Assembly: GCA_016936435.1 (NCBI GenBank)
Contig: JAFGXX010000002.1
Span: 1-40,418 of the forward strand
Direction: 5' to 3'
Source of the DNA: Bacteroidales bacterium
GTDB lineage: Bacteria; Bacteroidota; Bacteroidia; Bacteroidales; VadinHA17
DNA: 40,418 nt
Under the pieces are notes generated by a model. That model did not search any database. It was not told the DNA's origin and saw only the letters and a list, made by a program, of their open reading frames with translations. Position numbers and translations under genes: made by a program. Below, piece by piece: positions 1-8,277 of this stretch (position 1 is its first letter; each line of letters starts with the position of its first letter).

Positions 1-372
1 CCCGGATTTTCAGGATTTAAGCCTTACGGACTTTCGGGTGGTACCAGAGGTAAGGTAGAGCTTTATTATGAAGAGTATGAAGCCTTGAGACTCGCTGACT
101 ATGAGTTATATACTTATGAGGAAGCTTCTGTTCTGATGGGGGTGTCAAGGGCTACATTTGCCAGGATTTGTGAAAGTGCCAGGTCAAAAATGGCAAAGGC
201 TCTGGTCGAAGGAAGAGAGATAGTAGCAATATATGGTAATGTTTATCTTGAAAGGGAATGGTTTTTCTGTAACGACTGTAAAACACGATTTGATATTTAC
301 GAAACAGAAGAACATCCCAGTTGTCCTGTGTGCAGGTCTTCGAATATTGGTGCTTTGAAAGCTTATTCTTAA
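1..372 (+). CDS. DUF134 family DNA-binding protein (5' truncated)
   Basis: The reading frame is open from the first base, so the gene starts before the window; 123 codons are visible. The text GFKPYG...EYEALRLADYE, followed by a helix-turn-helix (YEEASVLMGVSRATFARI), matches the DUF134 family, small predicted regulators with a sigma-region-4-like HTH. After the HTH comes a zinc ribbon (CNDC, then CPVC 16 residues later), so the protein probably binds zinc. An ATG-only search would misplace the start, because the conserved text runs upstream of the internal TTG at 85. It heads a plus-strand series with a cupin, a methyltransferase and transporters. DNA binding is inferred; the target is unknown. 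Confidence 0.85.
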   Translation, partial: PGFSGFKPYGLSGGTRGKVELYYEEYEALRLADYELYTYEEASVLMGVSRATFARICESARSKMAKALVEGREIVAIYGNVYLEREWFFCNDCKTRFDIYETEEHPSCPVCRSSNIGALKAYS

Positions 373-382
373 GCCGGGTGAA

Positions 383-490
383 ATGAATCCGTTTTTTGTC
401 AGAGAGATGATGAAACATATAATCGGACCCTGCTGGTTTCCGGGTCTGCACGTATCAGTTATAAAAGCAAGAAGGATCCAAATCACTTAA
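383..490 (+). CDS. Possible 35-aa small protein between DUF134 and cupin genes
   Basis: An ATG ten bases after the DUF134 stop opens a 35-codon frame that ends eleven bases before the cupin start, so the intergenic space is almost completely used. The product begins MNPFFVREMMKHIIGPCWFP and ends in a basic stretch with one Cys and one His. GGTGAA just before the ATG is a weak ribosome-binding candidate. I recognise no family. The tight spacing on both sides is the main argument; the frame is short enough to occur by chance. Confidence 0.3.
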   Translation: MNPFFVREMMKHIIGPCWFPGLHVSVIKARRIQIT

Positions 491-501
491 ACTATTTACT
501 C

Positions 502-819
502 ATGAAAAATCTGGTTAATTTGTTTGAGGAAAAAGAATGGGAAGAAGCCATTGATTATCCTGAAGGCACTAAAATGAAAACTTTGAGGGATAATGCTGAA
601 GGCCGGACCATACTGCTTAAGCTGGCTGCCGGTTTTAAACTTGGTTCACATTCACATGTTGTGGCAGAACAACATCTTGTGCTGAAAGGATCTTACACAA
701 GTGACGGAAGGACATTCCCCGCCGGTTCATTTCAGATTTACAGTCCACATGAGGAGCACGGACCATTTGAATCGGAGGAGGGAGCATTGATACTTGTTAT
801 CTGGGATGCTTTACAATAA
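502..819 (+). CDS. Small cupin-domain protein
   Basis: This 105-aa protein is a single cupin barrel. Motif 1 is GSHSHVVAEQHLVLKG, with candidate metal ligands His50, His52 and Glu56; motif 2 (FPAGSFQIYSPHEEHGPF) supplies His86 or His83. It resembles the ChrR-like or cupin_2 families, which bind a divalent metal and act as sensors or small enzymes. There is no signal peptide, so it is cytoplasmic. It lies between the DUF134 regulator and a methyltransferase on the same strand. The substrate cannot be told from sequence. Confidence 0.85.
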   Translation: MKNLVNLFEEKEWEEAIDYPEGTKMKTLRDNAEGRTILLKLAAGFKLGSHSHVVAEQHLVLKGSYTSDGRTFPAGSFQIYSPHEEHGPFESEEGALILVIWDALQ

Positions 820-918
820 GCCCGGACAATGTTTTATACCCTGAGTTAAAATCTTTCCTTCAGGAACCTGATTAATGGCGATTTTGATTTATCTTTTGCT
901 GTTAAAATGTGAAATTGA

Positions 919-1557
919 ATGGCGAAGACAGAACCTTTTGATTATCATTCCGTTGAATATGAACAGTGGTTTTCAGAAAATCATTTTGTTTTTTTATCGG
1001 AACTTGAAGCTCTCCGAAAGATAGTGCCCGCCCGGGGCCGGGGAGTAGAAATAGGTATCGGTAACGGCATCTTTGCTGTCCCGCTTGGGATAGGAGAAGG
1101 GATTGAACCATCAGGGCCCATGAGGGAAGCAGCCATTGAAAAGGGTCTGAAAGTGCTTGACGGAGTGGCGGAGGATCTGCCTTTGCCTGACAGGAGCTAT
1201 GATTTTGCCGTCATGATCACCACCATCTGCTTTGTAGACGACATAAACCTTTCGTTGGCCGAAGCCAGACGTATCCTGAAAAATGATGGTTTCATTATAC
1301 TGGGCTTTGTGGATAAAGACAGTCCGGTGGGAAAACTTTATTTTAAAAACAAAGAGAAAAGCATTTTTTACAAGGATGCCGTTTTTTACAGTACCGCTGA
1401 AGTAAACGAACTGCTTGGTAAACACGGATTTGTGATAAGCGACACTTTACAAACTGTGTTTGGTCTTCTGCCTGAGATCAAAGAAATACAGGAACCTGAA
1501 AATGGTTATGGCAGGGGGAGTTTTATCGTGATAAAAGCAAAAAAAATATCGGAATGA
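919..1557 (+). CDS. Class I SAM-dependent methyltransferase
   Basis: This 212-aa protein has the SAM-binding glycine loop VEIGIGNGIF near residues 43-52, an acidic end of strand 2 (GIEPSG), a motif II-like region (DRSYDFAVMITTICFVDD) and a following ARRILKNDGFIILGFVDK strand, as in the Methyltransf_11 (UbiE-like) group. It is soluble, with no signal peptide. The substrate is unknown. The next gene, an MFS transporter, begins 38 bases downstream, so the two are probably co-transcribed and may act on the same small molecule. Confidence 0.88.
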   Translation: MAKTEPFDYHSVEYEQWFSENHFVFLSELEALRKIVPARGRGVEIGIGNGIFAVPLGIGEGIEPSGPMREAAIEKGLKVLDGVAEDLPLPDRSYDFAVMITTICFVDDINLSLAEARRILKNDGFIILGFVDKDSPVGKLYFKNKEKSIFYKDAVFYSTAEVNELLGKHGFVISDTLQTVFGLLPEIKEIQEPENGYGRGSFIVIKAKKISE

Positions 1558-1594
1558 ATCCGAACATTGTGCAAATTTCCGGTAAAATTCAGCA

Positions 1595-2818
1595 GTGACC
1601 GTTACTCCCCAAATATCCAGAAATAATTTTTATGCATTCTTATGGCATGCAGGATTCCTGGCATTTGCCAAGAATTTCATGGATGTCGATACGATTATTC
1701 CGGCGATGATCATAGAATCGGGAGGAGGTTCGGTACATATCGGGATCATGACAGTAATAATTCTGGGAGGGTCAAGGTTCACCCAATTATTTTTTGCACC
1801 TTTTATAAGTAACTGGGCTTTTAAGAAAAAATTCATGCTTCTGGGGATCAACCTGAGGATTGTTTCACTTTTTGCCCTGGGGTTTATGCTGGTCTGTCTG
1901 CGGGGAAAGACCGGAGCGGATCTGCTGTTATGGTTTATTTTCATATTTATAACAATATTTTCAGTTGGAGGCGCTTTTACGAATATCGGTTATACAGATA
2001 TACTGGGGAAATCTGTAAATGAGAACAAGAGAAAATCATTCTTTTCGGCAAAGCAGATCATCGCAGGACTGGTACTTATTGTTTCGGCCTTTGCAGCAAA
2101 ACAGATCCTTGTTAAAACGGAATATCCGGTCAACTATGCCTGGTTGTTCGTTTGCGGAGCCGTTCTCCTGCTTGTAGCATCGGCAGGATTCTGGAAGATA
2201 AAGGAAGCGGTTCCCTCCTTTATGAACATTTCAGGTTTTAAAGACTTTCTGAAAAAACTAAAATCAGAACTGGCGAGGAACAGCAAACTTGTTTCTTATC
2301 TTGGGTATATAAATACCCAGGGTATTATAGTAAGCTTCCTCCCTTTTGTTATGCTTTATGCCAAAGAAACATATTTTACACAGAGCAGTGATACAGGAAA
2401 TTTTCTGCTTTATAAGGTGATCGGTATAGTTGCCGTCAGCATGGTGGTGTTACTTGCCTCAACGAAGATCAAATATAATTTTCTCCTTTATTTAAATGTC
2501 TTTCTTTCAGTTATTCTGATACTGGCAACCTTGTATATTAATAATGAATCCCTGCTGGTATTGATATTTATTCTGGGTGGTTTGGTGATCACACTTTACA
2601 ATATAACAATGAATGGTTTGCTCCTGGAAGTATCTGACAGGAGTAATCGTGCCCTTTACACTGGTTTTTCGGGAGCAGGCCATATTCTGCCGACGCTTTT
2701 CCCTCTTACCGGAAGCTGGATCATAAACAGTTGGGGATTCCGGCCTTTTTTCATGCTTTTCATAGCGATCATTCTATCGTCTCTCTTTTTTATCAGGAAG
2801 ATAAACTGCGATAAATAA
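1595..2818 (+). CDS. MFS transporter
   Basis: This 407-aa protein consists almost entirely of hydrophobic helices, about 12, separated by short basic loops (NWAFKKK, NENKRKS, FWKIKEA), the normal major facilitator arrangement. The start is GTG at 1595; the first in-frame ATG (1679) lies inside what looks like the first helix region, so GTG is preferred. The KSFFSAKQIIAG text after helix 4 and the SDRSNRALYTGFSG loop near helix 10 occur in Bacteroidota MFS proteins of unassigned substrate. It follows the methyltransferase closely and probably exports or imports a small molecule. Confidence 0.82.
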   Translation: MTVTPQISRNNFYAFLWHAGFLAFAKNFMDVDTIIPAMIIESGGGSVHIGIMTVIILGGSRFTQLFFAPFISNWAFKKKFMLLGINLRIVSLFALGFMLVCLRGKTGADLLLWFIFIFITIFSVGGAFTNIGYTDILGKSVNENKRKSFFSAKQIIAGLVLIVSAFAAKQILVKTEYPVNYAWLFVCGAVLLLVASAGFWKIKEAVPSFMNISGFKDFLKKLKSELARNSKLVSYLGYINTQGIIVSFLPFVMLYAKETYFTQSSDTGNFLLYKVIGIVAVSMVVLLASTKIKYNFLLYLNVFLSVILILATLYINNESLLVLIFILGGLVITLYNITMNGLLLEVSDRSNRALYTGFSGAGHILPTLFPLTGSWIINSWGFRPFFMLFIAIILSSLFFIRKINCDK

Positions 2819-2842
2819 GAAGATATCTGAACCGAAATGAAC

Positions 2843-2877
2843 ATTGGTTCATAAAGGTTTTATTTTTATTATCTTTG
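2843..2877 (+). promoter_or_regulatory. Bacteroidota-type promoter for the metal exporter gene
   Basis: TATCTTTG at 2870-2877 is an exact match to the Bacteroidota -7 consensus TAnnTTTG, and ATTG at 2843-2846 lies 23 bases upstream as a -33 element (usual gap 19-21). Transcription would start about 30 bases before the ATG at 2910. This suggests the exporter is transcribed separately from the MFS gene. Confidence 0.5.
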
Positions 2878-2909
2878 AAAAGCAGACAGGAAATTTCTAA
2901 AAACCGGCA

Positions 2910-3935
2910 ATGACAGAGATTGTAATTCCGACCCTGAGTCACTCATTGATGATCACGGTCTTCGTACTGTTCATGATGGTCATTATCGAGTATATAAATG
3001 TACAAACAAGAAACATCTGGACAGAAAGACTAATCAGCTCTCCTTTTCTGCAACTTATCCTGGCAGCTTTTCTTGGGATTGTCCCGGGTTGTCTCGGGGC
3101 TTTCACGGTGGTTTCTCTCTACACTCACCGCATGATGAATCTTGGAGCTCTTGTAACAGCAATGATAGCCACTTCTGGCGATGAAGCCTTCGTCATGTTT
3201 GCGATGTTTCCCGGAAAGGCACTGATATTACATCTTCTGCTGTTCGCGACCGCGATTCTGGCAGGTTTTCTGGTAAACATGTTCAGTAAATCAGCAAAAA
3301 CTGCAGGACCGCAACAGGGCTTTGTAGTGCATAATGAAGATTCGTGTAAATGTTTTTCCGGAAACCAGATAATTCCCCAGTTGAAGTCAATCACCTTTGA
3401 AAGGGCTCTTTTCCTGCTGTTCACACTCATATTCATTCTTTTATTGTCGACTGGTATTGTGGGCTCGAAAGTATGGGACTGGAAACGAATAACCTTTTTA
3501 GCGGGAACCCTGTTAATGCTGTTCATTTTTCTGACGGTACCTGATCATTTTCTGCATAAACACCTGTATGGCCATATATTGAAAAAACATCTTATAAGGA
3601 TATTTCTCTGGACATGGGGTGCTTTTATTGTTCTTTATTTCATCCAGTCAAGCCTGAGCCTGACCAATCTTATCGAGAACAACAAATGGGTCATTCTTGT
3701 CATTGCGGTGCTCATAGGCATAATTCCCGAGTCGGGGCCTCACCTCATGTTCGTAACCCTTTTTTCCCAGGGACTTTTACCTTTCAGCATTCTGTTCGCT
3801 AATTCTGTTGTCCAGGACGGTCATGGAATGCTGCCTCTGCTGGCAGAATCGCGCAAAGATTTTATTAAGGTAAAGGCCATTAATATGCTGACTGGCTTTA
3901 TTGCAGGAGCTGTTTTCCTGATTTTCGGTTTTTAA
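2910..3935 (+). CDS. Putative 10-TM heavy-metal exporter (ArsP_2-like)
   Basis: This 341-aa inner-membrane protein has two related halves. Each has a GI(V/I)P loop followed by helices: GIVPGCLGAFTVVSLY with ALVTAMIATSGDEAF in half one, and GIIPESGPHLMFVTLF with NSVVQDGHGMLPLLAE in half two. These are features of the putative 10-TM heavy-metal/arsenic efflux or manganese transporter family (Pfam ArsP_2). The central cytoplasmic loop holds His141, Cys146 and Cys148 (a CKC motif) that could bind metal. It has its own promoter-like element upstream. The transported ion is not proven; arsenic, manganese or another metal are possible. Confidence 0.8.
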   Translation: MTEIVIPTLSHSLMITVFVLFMMVIIEYINVQTRNIWTERLISSPFLQLILAAFLGIVPGCLGAFTVVSLYTHRMMNLGALVTAMIATSGDEAFVMFAMFPGKALILHLLLFATAILAGFLVNMFSKSAKTAGPQQGFVVHNEDSCKCFSGNQIIPQLKSITFERALFLLFTLIFILLLSTGIVGSKVWDWKRITFLAGTLLMLFIFLTVPDHFLHKHLYGHILKKHLIRIFLWTWGAFIVLYFIQSSLSLTNLIENNKWVILVIAVLIGIIPESGPHLMFVTLFSQGLLPFSILFANSVVQDGHGMLPLLAESRKDFIKVKAINMLTGFIAGAVFLIFGF

Positions 3936-4237
3936 GGTGCCTCCCTGTATAATATCCGTTTTCCCGGCTTCAGGGGAAGCATAAAATCAATGAAATTTAT
4001 AAAGATTCCATCTAAACGGTTGAATATTTAACATTATTTAAATAATTCGTAAAGAAATCTTTAAGAAATTTGATTCAGTAATTTTTTGCTTAATATGATA
4101 AAGTGGAATTTAATCTGGGTCGCAGAAAAATACGGTTAAACCCGCGAACCGTCAACACATATTTAACCTCATCATGTGTTTGAACCCTGTCACCGTCGGG
4201 TGAGGCCTTTTTAAATTCACTCTTTTGCAAAAAATCC
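3936..4237 (+). other. 302-base intergenic stretch with hairpins
   Basis: No gene is seen here. A small hairpin (GCTTC-AGGG-GAAGC, within about 3968-3985) lacks a T-run. The middle is AT-rich. The last 90 bases hold the two stem-loops listed separately, just upstream of the gene at 4238. Confidence 0.5.
4154..4212 (+). terminator. Tandem stem-loops ending in a T-run (terminator or leader)
   Basis: AACACAT (4154-4160) pairs with ATGTGTT (4174-4180). A second hairpin TCACC-GTCG-GGTGA (4190-4203) is followed by GGCC and five T (4208-4212). The second hairpin plus T-run resembles a weak intrinsic terminator. It is only 25 bases upstream of the next start codon, so it may be a transcribed leader or attenuator rather than the end of the exporter transcript. 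Confidence 0.4.
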
Positions 4238-4828
4238 ATGAAAACACTGTTTGCGGTACTTCTGATAGTTTCTCTTTGCTCTTATCAGGTTTTCTCCCAG
4301 AAGGTTGCAATTGCTTCAGAAAAATCATTGCTGGATAACTATTCTCCCTCACTGTTCTGCCATGTAATCCTTTACAGAACGGCATTAAGCCTGCCCGATT
4401 TTATTGTCGACACCCTTAATGCCAAAGCAGCAATTGCCAGGGTCCTTCAGGCGAACGATCCTGATTTCAATATCAGGGAATACGAACGGGGTGTTGTAAA
4501 AGAACTTTTAACAGATTATCAGTACACAGATCTTCTTGTATTTAAGAACCAGCCAATAGCCGCAGCTCTTACCGCGAATATATGGAGTGAAATGTTAAAA
4601 CAACATCTGGTTTCTGTATCAGATTCCCTCAGGATATACGGAGGGATTAATGGTCACCTGCTTACTTCGCTGGTTACAAGGGAGTATTTTGCTGATGACC
4701 GTGATGAACGAAGCAGGCAACTTGCGGAACTCGACCTGCGGGCTCCGTCAGCTTTGTATAGATATTTTCACCATGGTTATGAAAAACCTGTTACTGGCAA
4801 TCCCTATCGTGCTCAATTTGTCTGGTAA
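4238..4828 (+). CDS. Exported protein of unknown function
   Basis: This 196-aa protein starts with a clear signal peptide (MKTLFAVLLIVSLCSYQVFS, cleavage likely before Gln). The mature part is mixed alpha/beta with LPDFIVDTLNAKAAIARVLQ and a later LLTSLVTREYFADDRDERSRQLAEL stretch, ending in aromatic residues. I recognise no family. It is followed 12 bases later by the Sel1/T9SS gene and probably shares its transcript, suggesting a cell-envelope role. Confidence 0.65.
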   Translation: MKTLFAVLLIVSLCSYQVFSQKVAIASEKSLLDNYSPSLFCHVILYRTALSLPDFIVDTLNAKAAIARVLQANDPDFNIREYERGVVKELLTDYQYTDLLVFKNQPIAAALTANIWSEMLKQHLVSVSDSLRIYGGINGHLLTSLVTREYFADDRDERSRQLAELDLRAPSALYRYFHHGYEKPVTGNPYRAQFVW

Positions 4829-4840
4829 AGAGTCATACTA

Positions 4841-6298
4841 ATGTTGTATAACGAACTTCCCGGCAAGTACAGGCAAATAAGAAGGTTTTTACTTCTTCCT
4901 CTTGCCATTTTATCCTGCCTGATCGCTGATGCACAATATGGTGATGACGACAATCACGGCCTGTACACAGAAGCTTTTTATTATAAGCAGGGAATAAACA
5001 AACCTTATCATCCTGCCCGGGCCTTTAATATGTATATGGATCTTGCAAATGAAGGTTATGCCGAAGCGATGAATGCCCTGGCTATAATGTACGCGCGGGG
5101 TTCCGGCACCGACACAAACTATGTAGATGCCTATACCTGGTTTGAAAGAGCAGCATTGGCCGGATACCATAAAGCATATTACAACATGGGCCTGTTGTGG
5201 AAGTATGGATACGGTGTGGTCTGTGATGAAAAGAAAGCTCTTGAGTCTTATGTTACCGGCGCTGATCTTGGAGATCCGGATTGCAAGTATGCTGCCGGTT
5301 ATATGTCTTATAAGGGTATTGCATGCCCGCAGGATTATGAAAAAGCTTTGAAAATGTTTTTTGAAGCAGCCAACCAGGGTCATGCAGCAGCTTCATATAT
5401 GACAGGTATCTGTTATCGAAACGGTTACGGAATTCAAAAAGATGAGGAAGAAGCAAAAAGATGGCTTGAGCTTTCTGCCGGTGCGGGTAATTTTCTTGCC
5501 CTGGCAGAACTGGCGGCAGAAAAGCCGGAAAACCATTTCAATACCGCCACCTCACCTCCCGATACTCTTTACGGAGTACATATTCCTGAGAACTATATTC
5601 CTGTTGAACATGATATTCATGATACGGATATTACAGGAAAATACTCGGGATTTCTTGTAACCTACGACTGGAGCGGTCAGTATGTAATAAATCTGGCTTC
5701 CCTTGATCTTGACCTGAAAAGAAACGGTAATACCTTAACAGGTCTGTGGGAGGAATCTGACAGCCTAAGTGCTAAACTCAATGCAACAGTTACCGATACA
5801 GGGCTTGTTTTTGAAAATGTAAATTATTTACGTACAGATCATTATCACAGGAGGCCGATCAGTTTTGATTTCAGATCGGCTGATATTCATTTGACCAAAG
5901 CTGACAGTGTGATTTTTCTTTCTGGAAATATCCGTTTCTTTTCAGAAGTGACGATGGAGGCGGAAAGACCTATGTACATCTCTCTGATCAGAACGGATTA
6001 TTATAGCGGTCCTGATGATCCTCCTCAAACGGAAAAACCTCTCGAAGATCTGTGTGTTTTTCCGAATCCCTTCAGCGACAGGATAAATATTTCATTTAAA
6101 CTGAATGGAGAATCGGAGGTAAGCGCAACGGTATTTTCTACCGGCGGCAGGAAACTATATCAGGCCGATTTCGGAAAACTGGCTGCGGGAGTAAATATTC
6201 AGCAACTTCAGTTAAACATGCCCGGTGGTGTTTACGTGGTAAAATTGAGCAACGGTAATTTTGCTCTTACAACAAGAATAATCAGGCTGCATAAATGA
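4841..6298 (+). CDS. Sel1-repeat protein with T9SS C-terminal sorting domain
   Basis: This 485-aa exported protein has a hydrophobic signal at about residues 14-32 ending in ADAQ. Residues 45-225 carry about five Sel1-like repeats (AMNALAIMYARGSG, AYYNMGLLWKYGYG, CKYAAGYMSYKGI, ASYMTGICYRNGYG), alpha-solenoid units that bind proteins. A beta-rich middle follows (about 255-390). The last 80 residues are a type A T9SS sorting domain: VFPNPFSDRINISF at its start and GGVYVVKLSNG...RIIRL at its end. The protein should therefore cross the outer membrane by the type IX system and be secreted or surface-attached. The Sel1 plus T9SS combination suggests a surface scaffold; the partner is unknown. Confidence 0.85.
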   Translation: MLYNELPGKYRQIRRFLLLPLAILSCLIADAQYGDDDNHGLYTEAFYYKQGINKPYHPARAFNMYMDLANEGYAEAMNALAIMYARGSGTDTNYVDAYTWFERAALAGYHKAYYNMGLLWKYGYGVVCDEKKALESYVTGADLGDPDCKYAAGYMSYKGIACPQDYEKALKMFFEAANQGHAAASYMTGICYRNGYGIQKDEEEAKRWLELSAGAGNFLALAELAAEKPENHFNTATSPPDTLYGVHIPENYIPVEHDIHDTDITGKYSGFLVTYDWSGQYVINLASLDLDLKRNGNTLTGLWEESDSLSAKLNATVTDTGLVFENVNYLRTDHYHRRPISFDFRSADIHLTKADSVIFLSGNIRFFSEVTMEAERPMYISLIRTDYYSGPDDPPQTEKPLEDLCVFPNPFSDRINISFKLNGESEVSATVFSTGGRKLYQADFGKLAAGVNIQQLQLNMPGGVYVVKLSNGNFALTTRIIRLHK

Positions 6299-6344
6299 TA
6301 AATGTTTTGTCAATGACTGTTTTACAATATTATTCTATGTTAAA

Positions 6345-7481
6345 ATGAAGCGCTTATCAATATTTGTGGTATTGCTGCTGAACCTTACACCCTGGTTTTT
6401 AACAGCGCCTTTTTCAGGGCAGGCATCGGCTGATTTATTTGCGCAGGGTTATGGCGCCAAAGGAAGGTCAAAGATTGTTTGTGAATGTGGAGGTATAACC
6501 TATTCTGTTCCGCATGAACAGGGAAGTGCTCTTGAATGCCCCCTGTGTCCGGAAGAAATTGTCATATCACCTGATCCCTGTCCTTTCTGCGGTCAGTATC
6601 CCTGTATATGCGGTCTGGTAACAGATCCCTGCGATCCGGCTTCAGAATATTATAATGAATGTCTGTGCACCGGAAACAACTGTGTTGCGGATGTATGCGA
6701 TCCGACATATCATCTTTATGATGCCTGTGCCTGTCTGGGAATTGGCTGTGGTGAAGAGGATCAAAATAACGGCTATGACTACGATTGCGCCTGTCTTACA
6801 GATTTATCCACGACGCCCAGAGGTGGGATCCTCCGGAACTATGCAGAAAAAATATTGCATTTACTCAGCGGTCAGGCTACCTCCCGTTTCGGATACCCCG
6901 GGCAATATAATTTTACTTATTCCGATGCTGTAACCTGGCTCTCTGACGGATCTCCGGTAAGTCTTTTGCAGATTTCGGGCCTGACGATTGACGGAGAGGA
7001 AACAGATCCGGTTAATTATAGTTACAACTGTCTGGGATGGGTTCTTACAGAAGGTAAGTTTGTATTTAGTACCACTCAGACCAAAGATGTAAACGGGGCT
7101 CTGGGGATTTCCAGTGTCAGCGATGCAATCAGGTCGGGACTCATTAAAATGTCAGAAACCTGTGAAGGGATTCAGCCCGGGCAGATATGTCTGCTTTTTG
7201 ATGAAACCAATCATTATGTGCACGCTGCCCTATATGAAGGGAACGGTTTGTATTCCACGAAAAATGGTTTGGGCCTTGGAGAAGGGATTCAGCACTGGAC
7301 ATTGCTGCAGATGCAGGAGATGTATTATGCTGCAGATGCAGGAGCTGTCAAGACAGGTTATATTAATGCACCTCCCCGCCTGGTAAATACTTCTTCGCTG
7401 GGTATAGATACCGACGGGCTCATAACGGCTGAAGACTATGCTGCAGCTGTTGAAAACTGTGAGTGTTATCCTGCACCATGA
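6345..7481 (+). CDS. Exported Cys-rich protein with a papain-like C-terminal region
   Basis: This 378-aa protein has an N-terminal signal (about 1-29). Residues 46-150 hold 18 cysteines in paired motifs: CEC and CPLC (a zinc-ribbon pattern), then CPFCGQYPCIC, CLCTGNNC, CACLGIGC and CAC. From about residue 185 the sequence changes: YSYNCLGWVL (Cys229), then PGQICLLFDETNHYVHAALYEGNGLYSTKNG (His290 or His293). A Cys at a helix start and a His on a later strand is the pattern of NlpC/P60-like and related papain-fold proteins, so a cysteine hydrolase-like domain is inferred. Its stop overlaps the start of the next gene (ATGA), so the two are translationally coupled. Substrate unknown. Confidence 0.6.
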   Translation: MKRLSIFVVLLLNLTPWFLTAPFSGQASADLFAQGYGAKGRSKIVCECGGITYSVPHEQGSALECPLCPEEIVISPDPCPFCGQYPCICGLVTDPCDPASEYYNECLCTGNNCVADVCDPTYHLYDACACLGIGCGEEDQNNGYDYDCACLTDLSTTPRGGILRNYAEKILHLLSGQATSRFGYPGQYNFTYSDAVTWLSDGSPVSLLQISGLTIDGEETDPVNYSYNCLGWVLTEGKFVFSTTQTKDVNGALGISSVSDAIRSGLIKMSETCEGIQPGQICLLFDETNHYVHAALYEGNGLYSTKNGLGLGEGIQHWTLLQMQEMYYAADAGAVKTGYINAPPRLVNTSSLGIDTDGLITAEDYAAAVENCECYPAP

Positions 7482-8185
7482 AAAAGATAATGATCTTGTT
7501 CCTGGTATTCGGGCTGGCCTGTACCAGTAAACTGCAGAATGAAAAAAGTGTTAATGGCAACTCTCTCAGAAACAAAAAACTGACAGCTGTTTATGACTCA
7601 CTTTTAAAACAACACAAAGATTACAAGCTTATTATACAGGAATTTGAAGAAGGATTGTCATCACAGCAGGAAAACAATAGCTATAATATTGAAGTGATAA
7701 CCCTTGCCGACGGAAAGATAGTTTCCTTTGCCACCTCTGATAACAGAAAAGTAAAGGAAACTCTTCAGAGACTTCCTGACATTTCACCTGTCGAATTTCT
7801 TATTCAGCTAAGGAATATAAGGGGAGAAATAAAAATTCAGAGAGAAGCTGTAGCTGATGGATGGATAAGGCGCGAACACTTTTCCGGGCTCCTGGAACTT
7901 GCCGAGACTGACGTTCCGTTTCCAATGATCAAACTGCTTACAGGCCCCCCGGCGGGGTCTGACTGTCTTCAGAAAGAGTGTCTCTTAAGGTCGTCTTATG
8001 CGGAAACTCATATTACCACAGGCTACGAAGCATTGCATCTTATGCGTGTATATCTGAAAGTCGGTGGCGGATATCCCTCATCACTGAGAAATGATCTGAC
8101 CCTGATGAGAGAATGGTATAACAGCGGAAAAACGCGGGAAGAATACAGAAAGATGCTGGATGAACGTATGGGAATAAGTCGTTAA
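7478..8185 (+). CDS. Lipoprotein of unknown function coupled to the Cys-rich protein
   Basis: The ATG at 7478 overlaps the upstream stop by ATGA and gives a good lipoprotein signal (MKKIMILFLVFGLACTS, lipid-carrying Cys15); an earlier in-frame GTG at 7463 would spoil it. The mature protein is charged, with a conserved-looking C-terminal part (GPPAGSDCLQKECLLRSSY, then a helical GYEALHLMRVYLKVGGGYPSSLRNDL). Two cysteines in the DCLQKEC pair may form a disulfide or bind metal. No family recognised. Coupling suggests a fixed ratio with its neighbour, for example as an immunity, inhibitor or partner protein; that is inference. Confidence 0.65.
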   Translation: MKKIMILFLVFGLACTSKLQNEKSVNGNSLRNKKLTAVYDSLLKQHKDYKLIIQEFEEGLSSQQENNSYNIEVITLADGKIVSFATSDNRKVKETLQRLPDISPVEFLIQLRNIRGEIKIQREAVADGWIRREHFSGLLELAETDVPFPMIKLLTGPPAGSDCLQKECLLRSSYAETHITTGYEALHLMRVYLKVGGGYPSSLRNDLTLMREWYNSGKTREEYRKMLDERMGISR

Positions 8186-8277
8186 TCATTCAGAATTAAA
8201 CAAATACATGATATTTCTTTTACGAGGGAGTTGCATTCGTAAATAACATCCTTAAACAGGTACAGGAGAAAATAAGA

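Noticed and set aside
3968-3985. GCTTC-AGGG-GAAGC hairpin as the terminator of the exporter gene
   Set aside because: It lacks a T-run and is short, so it cannot be distinguished from chance.
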